Below are positions 1 through 5,685 of a stretch of DNA of 7,921 bases, piece after piece. Position numbers and translations under genes: made by a program. Numbering within the stretch: position 1 is the first letter of the stretch; each line of letters opens with the position of its first letter. Source of the stretch: Syntrophomonas sp. UBA5288 (GTDB lineage: Bacteria; Bacillota; Syntrophomonadia; Syntrophomonadales; Syntrophomonadaceae); assembly GCA_002408445.1 (NCBI GenBank), contig DHSK01000026.1, positions 1 to 7,921 of the forward strand, read 5' to 3'. The notes under the pieces were generated by a model. The model was given only the letters and a program-made list of their open reading frames with translations. It searched no databases and was not told the DNA's origin.

Positions 1-19
1 AATTATTATTTTCAATAAT

Positions 20-50
20 GAAAATTCAGTGTCCTTCCGTGTTGAATTTC
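20..50 (-). terminator. Weak candidate terminator after dnaE
   Basis: Just past the dnaE stop codon a 7-bp AT-rich stem (22-28 paired with 43-49, AAATTCA/TGAATTT) encloses a 14-base loop. On the minus strand it is followed by a short TTTC-type tract and AT-rich sequence. Its position fits the end of the ybaK-dnaE transcript, but the stem is weak, the loop is long and the T tract is interrupted. Confidence 0.3.
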
Positions 51-57
51 GTTTATC

Positions 58-3000
58 CTAATTGTACCACACATTATACCGTCCATATATCGAAACCAGT
101 TTGGCTTTGAGTTCCAGGTTGGGGGAGGCGAAGAATTTCCGGTTGAGGGCCATTACCCGCCGGTCCGGCAGGTGTACATACACTCCGACTTCTCCGGGAT
201 AATCCTGTAGGAGGGTTACCAGCGATTGTTTTCCGTTATTCATCGTTTCCTGATCCATCCGAATATGCAGCTCTTTAACTTCGTTGGAAAGGGTCAGCAC
301 TTTTCTGACCGAAACTTTGGGATGGTCATCGCGCCGATCCACAAAACCTTCGATAACTACTGCATTATCAGTATCCAGATTATTTATATTAGCGCGAAAT
401 GCTGAGGAGAACATTAGCATTTCCATGCGCCCGCTCAAATCCTCCAGGAAAAAATGAGCATAACTATCACCTTTGCGGCTAGTCCTGCGGGCTAGATTTT
501 CCACCATTCCGGCCAACCGTACATAAGCTTCGTCCTCCGAGGCTTGCAGCTCGGCAATTTCGCTAGTAATAAACAGCGGCAGCAAGTCCTTATATTCGCT
601 AAGCGGGTTTTGCGAAACGTAAAAACCCAGAACTTCTTTTTCCCGGCTCATCTTTTCCCGGGGAGGAAATTCGCCCTTTACCGCCGGGACAGGTTCATCA
701 ACCTTTATTTCCTCCTCACTGAATAATGATAATTGACTGCTGTCCGCCTGTTTCATCTGCGCAGCCAATTCAGCGCATTCCCCGGCAATGGATAGAGCTT
801 CTTTGCGGGTTATGGCCAGGGAATCGAAGCAGCCGGCCAGGACCAGATTTTCCAGCGCCCGTCGGTTTATCATGGTCCCATCCACCCGCTGGCAAAAGTC
901 CAGGATAGATGCAAAAGGACCATCGCGGCGTGCTTCCACGATATTCTTAACCGCATTGACCCCGACATTTTTGATGGCACCCAGTCCAAATCTTATATTA
1001 CCGCCGATAACGGTGAAATTTTCGTAGCTTTCGTTTATATCCGGGGGCAGAATGGATATGCCCATTCTCTGGCATTCTTTCAGATAGAAAACTACCCTTT
1101 CCTGGTGGTCGATTACACTGGTCAAAAAGGCGCACATGTATTCCACCGGATAATAAGCTTTAAGATAAGCGGTCTGGAATGAAATCAGAGCATAAGCCGC
1201 GGCATGGCTTTTGTTAAAGCCATACCCGGCAAAGCTCTCCATTAAATCGAAAATATGACCGGCCACACTTTCTTCAATATTATGGTGGCTGGCACCGTCC
1301 AGGAACTTTTGGCGCTGGGCTTTCAGAACTTCCGGTTTTTTCTTGCCCATGGCCCGGCGCAGTTCATCGGCTTCGCCCATGGTGAAATCAGCCAGTCTGC
1401 CCGCTACCCGCATAACCTGTTCCTGGTAAAGCATGACCCCATAGGTCTCCTCCAGGACTTCCTTCAACATGGGGTGCAGGTATTCGATTTGCTGCTTTCC
1501 ATGTTTGCAATTAATGAAATCGTCTATCATGCCGCTGCCCAGCGGTCCTGGCCGATATAGGGCATTGACCGCGATAATATCTTCAAACCGGTTAGGCTTA
1601 AGTTCGGTCAGCAGGCGCCTCATGCCGCCGCTTTCCAGTTGGAAGACCCCTACCGTATCTCCGTTGGAAAGCAAATCATAGACTGCTTTATCATCAAGCG
1701 GCAGATTGTCAATATCTATTTGCTGCCCGCAGGTTTCACGGATAATCTGCACCGCCCGGTCAATAACAGTGAGGGTTCTTAAGCCCAAAATATCCATTTT
1801 TAAGAGACCGATATCTTCTACCGTCTCTTTGGTAAACTGAGTTATGATATTGCCGTCCGTAGTTTTCTGCAAAGGCAGCAGGGAACTTAAAGTCTGGCTT
1901 CCTATCACCACCCCGGCCGCATGGATGGAAGCGTGCCGGGGTATGCCTTCCAGGGCCCGGGCGATATCGATTATACGCCTGGTATTATAATCATTGCGGT
2001 AAGCAGCACTGAGATCCGGTGCTATTTCCAACGCGCGGTCGATGGTAACTCCGAGTTCGGCCGGAATCATTTTGGCAATTTTATCGACTTCCCCATAGGG
2101 TACGCCGAGTGCCCGCCCCACATCGCGTATAGCCGCCCGGGCCGCCATGGTGCCGAAGGTTATGATCTGCGCCACCCGGTCCGCCCCATAACGCTTAATA
2201 ATATATTCGATTACCCGGTCGCGTTTTTCGAAGCAAAAATCAATATCGATATCCGGCATGCTCACCCGTTCCGGATTAAGAAAGCGCTCAAACAACAAAT
2301 CATACTTTAAAGGATCCAGCATGGTAATGCCCAGCACGTAAGACACCAGGCTGCCGGCGGCCGAACCGCGGCCCGGACCGACCGGCACATTATTGGACCT
2401 GGCCCAGTTGACCAGATCCTGCACTATCAGAAAATAAGCCGCAAAGCCCATTCTATTAATCATGTCCAGTTCATATTCGAGCCTTTTGGTGATAGCTTCC
2501 GGTTTATCCGGATATTTGCGGGCAAACCTCTCCAGGACTATCTGCCTCAGGTAAGATTCAGGAGTAAATCCCTCCGGTATAGGGAAATAGGGTAAATGAA
2601 ACTCACCAAAGGTAAATTCAACCTGGCACCGTTCGGCTATTTTAAGGCTGTTGGAAAGAACCTCCGGCCGTCCTTCAAAGAGTGCCGCCATTTCCTGGGC
2701 CGTTTTTAGATAAAACTCACTGCCCGAAAAACGCATGCGGTCCTCATCATTTATCACCTTGCCGGTCTGGATGCATAATAATACGTCCTGAATAGCTGCA
2801 TCCTCCTGGTTGATGTAATGCAAGTCATTGGTGGCCACAAGCGGGATACCCATTTCTTCCGACATGCGGTACAAGTTTTCACACACCAGCTTTTCCTCCG
2901 GCATGCCATGATTCTGTACTTCCAGATAAAAATTGTCTTCCCCGAAAGTATCCAGATAAAACCGCGCCGTCTCATAGGCGCCCTCGAGATTATCGTTTAG

Positions 3001-3441
3001 AATCATCCGGGGAATTTCCCCGGCCACACAGGCGCTCAAAGCGATGAGCCCTTCACTGTACTGAGTGAGAAGTTCGTGGTCAACCCGGGGTTTATAGTAA
3101 AAGCCCTCGATATAGGAACGACTCACCATTTCTATTAAATTTTTATAACCTTTTTCATTCCGGCACAGGAGCACCAGATGATACTGCTCTCCGTCACGTC
3201 CGGCTTCACGGTCAAAGCGGCTGCGGGGAGCGACATATACCTCACAGCCGATAATGGGCTTTATCCCTGCCTTTTTAGCTTCCCGGTAAAAATCAATTAT
3301 TCCGTATAATACCCCGTGATCAGTAATGGCAAGTGCAGGCATGTCCAGTTCAGCGGCCCGTTTTACCAGCTCTTTGATCCGGCCTGCCCCATCCAACAGG
3401 CTGTATTCGGTATGACAATGAAGGTGAACAAACTCTCCCAT
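58..3441 (-). CDS. dnaE: DNA polymerase III subunit alpha (DnaE)
   Basis: Replicative C-family DNA polymerase of 1127 residues, a usual length for bacterial DnaE. An N-terminal PHP domain (about 1-210) keeps all nine expected metal ligands: H8, H10, D17, H42, E67, H88, C138, D206 and H208. The polymerase core carries the GPGRGS motif (355-360) and the catalytic aspartates D399 and D401 in PDIDIDF, plus D550 in KMDILGLRT. Further family signatures are RPGPLGSG (630-637) and GYGFNKSHA (739-747). A helix-hairpin-helix region lies near 815-840. QLSLF (903-907) matches the beta-clamp binding consensus, and an OB-fold follows at about 973-1050. The ATG is preceded by GGGAG (3449-3453) with a 7-base gap. 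The gene lies 47 bases after the ybaK-like gene on the same strand, so it is probably co-transcribed. There is no sign of truncation. Firmicutes usually also have PolC, so whether this is the main replicase or the lagging-strand partner cannot be told from the window. Confidence 0.98.
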   Translation of the reverse strand: MGEFVHLHCHTEYSLLDGAGRIKELVKRAAELDMPALAITDHGVLYGIIDFYREAKKAGIKPIIGCEVYVAPRSRFDREAGRDGEQYHLVLLCRNEKGYKNLIEMVSRSYIEGFYYKPRVDHELLTQYSEGLIALSACVAGEIPRMILNDNLEGAYETARFYLDTFGEDNFYLEVQNHGMPEEKLVCENLYRMSEEMGIPLVATNDLHYINQEDAAIQDVLLCIQTGKVINDEDRMRFSGSEFYLKTAQEMAALFEGRPEVLSNSLKIAERCQVEFTFGEFHLPYFPIPEGFTPESYLRQIVLERFARKYPDKPEAITKRLEYELDMINRMGFAAYFLIVQDLVNWARSNNVPVGPGRGSAAGSLVSYVLGITMLDPLKYDLLFERFLNPERVSMPDIDIDFCFEKRDRVIEYIIKRYGADRVAQIITFGTMAARAAIRDVGRALGVPYGEVDKIAKMIPAELGVTIDRALEIAPDLSAAYRNDYNTRRIIDIARALEGIPRHASIHAAGVVIGSQTLSSLLPLQKTTDGNIITQFTKETVEDIGLLKMDILGLRTLTVIDRAVQIIRETCGQQIDIDNLPLDDKAVYDLLSNGDTVGVFQLESGGMRRLLTELKPNRFEDIIAVNALYRPGPLGSGMIDDFINCKHGKQQIEYLHPMLKEVLEETYGVMLYQEQVMRVAGRLADFTMGEADELRRAMGKKKPEVLKAQRQKFLDGASHHNIEESVAGHIFDLMESFAGYGFNKSHAAAYALISFQTAYLKAYYPVEYMCAFLTSVIDHQERVVFYLKECQRMGISILPPDINESYENFTVIGGNIRFGLGAIKNVGVNAVKNIVEARRDGPFASILDFCQRVDGTMINRRALENLVLAGCFDSLAITRKEALSIAGECAELAAQMKQADSSQLSLFSEEEIKVDEPVPAVKGEFPPREKMSREKEVLGFYVSQNPLSEYKDLLPLFITSEIAELQASEDEAYVRLAGMVENLARRTSRKGDSYAHFFLEDLSGRMEMLMFSSAFRANINNLDTDNAVVIEGFVDRRDDHPKVSVRKVLTLSNEVKELHIRMDQETMNNGKQSLVTLLQDYPGEVGVYVHLPDRRVMALNRKFFASPNLELKAKLVSIYGRYNVWYN

Positions 3442-3488
3442 ATTCTATCTCCCGGAGTGCTCTATACCATGCACCCACTTTTTATTTT

Positions 3489-3953
3489 TTAGGCCGATAC
3501 CTGACAGGGCGTCCCCCCGGTTATCTTCCGCAATTCTTCAAAGGTTATAGGCAGGGCCGTATTGGCCGTACCCGCCGCAGCATAAACTACATCATAGCGT
3601 TTCAGACTTTCATCCAGGTATATATCCATCTCGGTAGCCAGGGCAAAAGGGCACACTCCGCCCACTTTAAAACCGGTCCTGGCCAGCACTTCATCCGGAT
3701 TGGCCATGCGCACCCTGGCACCTGCCAGTTCTTTGACCGCTTTGCTGTCTAATTTGACATCCCCGGCCGAGACTACCATCAGAAAACGGTCATCTTTGGT
3801 CTTAAATAGAATCGATTTGGCAATCTGTCCTACCTCCTTATCCAGAGCCTTGGCCGCCAGATAAGCAGTGCTGGTGTCAACATCGAATTCGATTATTCTC
3901 AACTGCGGGTTTTTCAACTTTAAATATTCTCTTACTCTTTCCAGTTCATTCAT
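3489..3953 (-). CDS. YbaK/EbsC-family aminoacyl-tRNA deacylase
   Basis: A 154-residue single-domain protein of the YbaK/ProX superfamily, cytoplasmic free-standing editing enzymes that hydrolyse mischarged tRNA such as Cys- or Ala-tRNA(Pro). Family marks are GQIAKSILFK (42-51) with the conserved lysine K46, the segment GDVKLDSKAVKELAG (64-78), TGFKVGGVCPFAL (93-105), and a C-terminal GTANTALPITFEELRKITGG (128-147). The GGVCPF form resembles the Firmicutes YwhH/EbsC-like branch rather than E. coli YbaK, so the substrate is left open. The ATG at 3953 has a GAGGG-type ribosome binding site 6 bases upstream. It is the first gene of a probable two-gene operon with dnaE, with a promoter candidate 35-65 bases upstream of its start. 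There is no membrane segment or signal peptide. Confidence 0.93.
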   Translation of the reverse strand: MNELERVREYLKLKNPQLRIIEFDVDTSTAYLAAKALDKEVGQIAKSILFKTKDDRFLMVVSAGDVKLDSKAVKELAGARVRMANPDEVLARTGFKVGGVCPFALATEMDIYLDESLKRYDVVYAAAGTANTALPITFEELRKITGGTPCQVSA

Positions 3954-3989
3954 GATCTTCCCTCGCCTACTTTATTATATATAGAACTA

Positions 3990-4017
3990 ATTATAAATTA
4001 TCGTAAGAATATTGGAA
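3990..4017 (-). promoter_or_regulatory. Candidate sigma-A promoter of the ybaK-dnaE operon
   Basis: On the minus strand a perfect -10 hexamer TATAAT (3990-3995) lies 16 bases after a weak -35, TTCCAA (4012-4017). This predicts a leader of about 30 bases including the GAGGG ribosome binding site. A second perfect TATAAT sits at 3974-3979 but has no good -35 and would leave almost no leader. Confidence 0.42.
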
Positions 4018-4033
4018 TACCTGCCTATACAAT

Positions 4034-4057
4034 AAAAAACCCGGATACCATCCAGGT
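4034..4057 (-). terminator. Intrinsic terminator upstream of the ybaK-dnaE operon
   Basis: Read on the minus strand, ACCTGGA, a 5-base loop, and TCCGGGT form a 7-bp stem with one G-T wobble, running straight into TTTTTT (4034-4039). This is a standard rho-independent terminator. It points the same way as the spore-protein gene (4433-4630) and would stop transcripts coming from it before the ybaK promoter. It lies almost 380 bases past that gene's stop, with the 4085-4350 repeat element in between. Confidence 0.68.
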
Positions 4058-4117
4058 CACATAAATGAGAGTTCTGCATAATTAACTTTTTACTATGATT
4101 AAGCAGTAACTTTGCGA

Positions 4118-4192
4118 ATGTCATCCTGAACGTAGTGAAGGATCTTCCCATCTCGGAGACTTTAAGATCCTTCACTACGTTCAGGATGACAT
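4118..4192. repeat. Perfect 29-bp palindrome with 17-base loop (hairpin 1 in copy A)
   Basis: Bases 4118-4146 are the exact reverse complement of 4164-4192, with 4147-4163 as loop. The arm begins ATGTCATCCTGAACG and ends GAAGGATCTT. Each arm is itself a smaller interrupted palindrome (ATCCT 4123-4127 and AGGAT 4139-4143). The perfect match of both arms suggests recent formation or active maintenance. There is no T run after either arm, so it is not a standard terminator. Confidence 0.95.
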
Positions 4193-4224
4193 ACTATTCG
4201 TTTATCGTGGTGCGGACATCGCGT

Positions 4225-4299
4225 GATAATTCTGAACGTTAGTGAAGAATCTTTACGTCTGTGAGCGGGAAAGATCCTTCATTGCACTCAGGATGACAT
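4225..4299. repeat. Imperfect 29-bp palindrome with 17-base loop (hairpin 2 in copy A)
   Basis: A second hairpin has exactly the same geometry as the first: arms 4225-4253 and 4271-4299 with a 17-base loop, 107 bases after hairpin 1. The left arm is degenerate (GATAATTCTGAACG... ending GAAGAATCTT). The right arm (4271-4299) matches the unit at 7848-7876 with one difference. The loops of both hairpins share the TCT..GAG core. Confidence 0.85.
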
Positions 4300-4432
4300 A
4301 TAAATAATATGCAGGGTGACAAACCAGCACTTATTCATAGCAATGACAAATGGGGTTTTGGGAATTATGCAACACTCTCAAATAAATCAGAGACGCAGAG
4401 TCGATTTAAAATAACATCTGCGCCTATAATAA

Positions 4433-4630
4433 TTACTCCGCTTTTGGGGATTTTCTTTCTTCTTTCAGACGTTTGCTCATCATACCTCCTACTTTTCCAC
4501 ATAAGGCATTGCTGAGAGAATCCCAGCCTGACTGCTCTACCTGATCCCATATTCCTATCTCCCGGGCAATTTCTATTTTTAGCAGGTCGTTTCTGCTAAG
4601 TTCTTTATTCTTCCTTTTCTTCTTTGTCAT
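4433..4630 (-). CDS. Small acid-soluble spore protein, alpha/beta type (minor, SspF-like)
   Basis: A 65-residue basic protein starting MTKKKRKNK. The conserved alpha/beta SASP core is visible: KIEIAREIG (18-26), which matches the GPR protease cleavage region (E-IA-x-E-hydrophobic-G), and later GKVGGMMSKRLKE (45-57), the DNA-binding GxxGGxxxKRL segment. GIWDQVEQSGWDSLS between them resembles SspF-like minor SASPs. Such proteins coat and protect spore DNA and are degraded at germination. The ATG at 4630 was chosen because GGAGG (4638-4642) lies 7 bases upstream. An upstream in-frame start at 4708 would add 26 residues unlike the family and lacks a good ribosome binding site. A sigma-G promoter is expected, but only a weak CATAATT -10-like stretch is seen near 4645-4651. 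C44 lies inside the DNA-binding half and is unusual for this family. The gene stands alone, downstream of the HAD gene on the same strand but separated by a repeat. Confidence 0.82.
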   Translation of the reverse strand: MTKKKRKNKELSRNDLLKIEIAREIGIWDQVEQSGWDSLSNALCGKVGGMMSKRLKEERKSPKAE

Positions 4631-4727
4631 ATGCACGCCTCCGCTAAAATTATGTACTTCCTTATGGTTACCCATTTGGCGCGCATTTATAAATAAACTC
4701 AGCGGCATTTCATTTCGTTATTCCAGT

Positions 4728-4784
4728 GGGGACATACTTTCCTCCCGGGTGCTCCGGCTACCAAAGCGAGGAATACCCCCGTGT
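4728..4784 (-). repeat. Inner palindromic repeat, copy b, after the HAD gene
   Basis: A 57-base imperfect palindrome, read on the minus strand as ACACGGGGGTATTCC... to ...AGTATGTCCCC. It aligns with few gaps to 6871-6929 in inverted orientation, sharing CTTTGGT, CCGGAGC/GCGGAGC and the GGGG/CCCC ends. It folds as an outer GGGG/CCCC stem, a TTCC/GGAA stem and an inner GGT..GC/GC.ACC stem. It begins 10 bases after the HAD stop codon, so it would form the 3' end of that transcript. The GGGGACA/TGTCCCC ends recall REP-like palindromes linked to Y1 (IS200-type) transposases, but none is present here. Confidence 0.8.
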
Positions 4785-4794
4785 CAGTATGCGA

Positions 4795-5508
4795 TCAGCT
4801 GGCCAGAGTCTCCATAAAGGCAAACAAATCCTGCAACCGTCCCTGCCAATCCGGACGATAAGGCACATCTTTTTCAATCAGCATATCCTTCACCAGGAAA
4901 GTCTTCATGCCCAGTTTCTGCGCTATCAAGTCCTCTCCCATATCATTGCCCACCATCAAACAGTCCTGGGGGTTAACATCTATCCGGTCAGCAATCTCCT
5001 GGTAATACTGAACATGCGGTTTGCAAAAATGCATAATTTCGTAAGAGGTGATAAGCTCAAAATCCAGATGGCCCAAATTGGCCCAGGTAATCCTATGTTT
5101 TAATGCTTTTAAAGGAAACACCGCATTAGTAGCGATTACCACTTTGTGGTTTTTAACGACCTTTTCCATCATTTCCGGAATACCTGAAAAAGGCCGGCAG
5201 TATTCTTTCAACTGGGGGAAGCCTTCCTCGTAAAAATAATCAAAGAAATCGCGCATTTTATCCGCTTCATCGAAATAGCCTGAAGCAAAAAAATGGCTCA
5301 TAAAGGCATCTTCATTGGTAGTGGCAGGATTGCAATCAGCGATCATGACCCCGGTAGATTCAAAAACCTGCCGGCTTAGCTGCTCATAATTAGCGATTCC
5401 AAAATCCCTGGCCATAACCGTCATTTTTTTAAAATACTGCCGCAAAAAATAATCCATGTTAATATTCAGCAGCGTCGCATCCAAATCAAATAATATCGCT
5501 TTGAACAT
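4795..5508 (-). CDS. HAD-superfamily hydrolase (phosphatase-like)
   Basis: A 237-residue cytoplasmic protein with the HAD Rossmann-like fold and all four motifs. Motif I is FDLDATL (7-13) with nucleophile D8 and acid/base D10. Motif II is the threonine in VIATN (T127). Motif III is K163 in FCKPH. Motif IV is VGNDMGEDL (186-194) with D189 and D193. A helical cap of about 90 residues between motifs I and II places it in subfamily I with a C1-type cap, like phosphoglycolate phosphatase or other small-molecule phosphatases. Motif I has alanine where most members have glycine (DxDAT, not DxDGT). The substrate cannot be deduced. The ATG at 5508 follows AAGGAGA by about 6 bases. It is transcribed divergently from the unknown gene at 5686 and ends just before an inner palindromic repeat. 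Confidence 0.92.
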   Translation of the reverse strand: MFKAILFDLDATLLNINMDYFLRQYFKKMTVMARDFGIANYEQLSRQVFESTGVMIADCNPATTNEDAFMSHFFASGYFDEADKMRDFFDYFYEEGFPQLKEYCRPFSGIPEMMEKVVKNHKVVIATNAVFPLKALKHRITWANLGHLDFELITSYEIMHFCKPHVQYYQEIADRIDVNPQDCLMVGNDMGEDLIAQKLGMKTFLVKDMLIEKDVPYRPDWQGRLQDLFAFMETLAS

Positions 5509-5619
5509 ATATCTTCTCCTTTGTATTATTAGTGGCCCTGCCCGGTTAGGCTAATCCATAGCGATAAAAGCATACACATTACCGGTTTTAAAAAATATTT
5601 TACCAACCAGCAGGAATTA

Positions 5620-5647
5620 TTGTAAATATATAGAAATTAATTATAGC
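5620..5647 (+). promoter_or_regulatory. Candidate sigma-A promoter of the 391-residue unknown gene
   Basis: TTGTAA (5620-5625), a 16-base spacer, and TATAGC (5642-5647) give a moderate sigma-A match. The start point would fall near 5654, leaving a leader of about 30 bases that includes AGGGGG (5671-5676). Confidence 0.38.
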
Positions 5648-5648
5648 A
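5640..5648 (-). promoter_or_regulatory. Candidate extended -10 promoter of the HAD gene
   Basis: On the minus strand TGCTATAAT is a perfect TATAAT preceded by an extended -10 TGn, without a recognisable -35. It would give a leader of about 125 bases for the HAD gene. It overlaps the -10 proposed for the opposite gene, so the two promoters would compete for polymerase. An alternative nearer the HAD gene is TTGGTA, 17 bases, GGTAAT, read on the minus strand at about 5577-5605. Confidence 0.35.
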
Positions 5649-5685
5649 AACGAACGCCTATTTTTATGACAGGGGGTAAATCCAG

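Larger units (their letters stand above)
4085..4350 (+). repeat. Long copy of the outer inverted repeat (copy A)
   Basis: This noncoding element is the long copy of a repeat whose reverse complement occurs at 7798-7921. Bases 4085-4116 match that copy with one difference, and 4258-4350 match with about four differences and a one-base gap. The 141 bases between (4117-4257) are absent from the other copy. It contains four 29-base palindromic units arranged as two hairpins. It resembles small non-autonomous mobile repeats (MITE or REP-like) of the TGTCATCCTGA...GAAGGATCT type that are dispersed in many bacterial genomes. No transposase is encoded nearby, and the short reading frames crossing it have no convincing start signals. 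Confidence 0.88.

Noticed and set aside
25..45. GTGTCCTTCCGTGT near the window start as a further inner-repeat copy
   Set aside because: It shares only a few bases of flavour (ACACGG, GGACAC) with the GGGGACA palindromes and cannot be aligned over their length.
2754..2975. Overlapping 73-codon frame on the dnaE strand and several plus-strand frames across dnaE
   Set aside because: All fall within the strongly supported dnaE frame and lack family features or ribosome binding sites.
4118..4299. Four similar 29-base repeats with short gaps, superficially like a CRISPR array
   Set aside because: The units alternate in orientation to form hairpins, the spacers are loops of the same 17-base length with related sequence, and no cas gene is present.
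4351..4382. Extension of outer-repeat homology through ACTCTCAAA (4374-4382 and near 7790-7798)
   Set aside because: A 9-base match after a 20-base gap is too short to count, so the repeat boundary was set at 4350.
4309..4515. Plus-strand 68-codon reading frame starting in copy A
   Set aside because: It runs from the repeat into the antisense strand of the spore-protein gene and encodes no recognisable protein.
4640..4680. Sigma-G promoter for the spore-protein gene
   Set aside because: Only a weak -10-like CATAATT was found and no convincing GMATR-type -35 at the right distance, so it is not listed as a feature.
4631..4708. Upstream in-frame start extending the spore protein by 26 residues
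   Set aside because: The extension is unlike the family, and GGAGG is correctly spaced only for the start at 4630.
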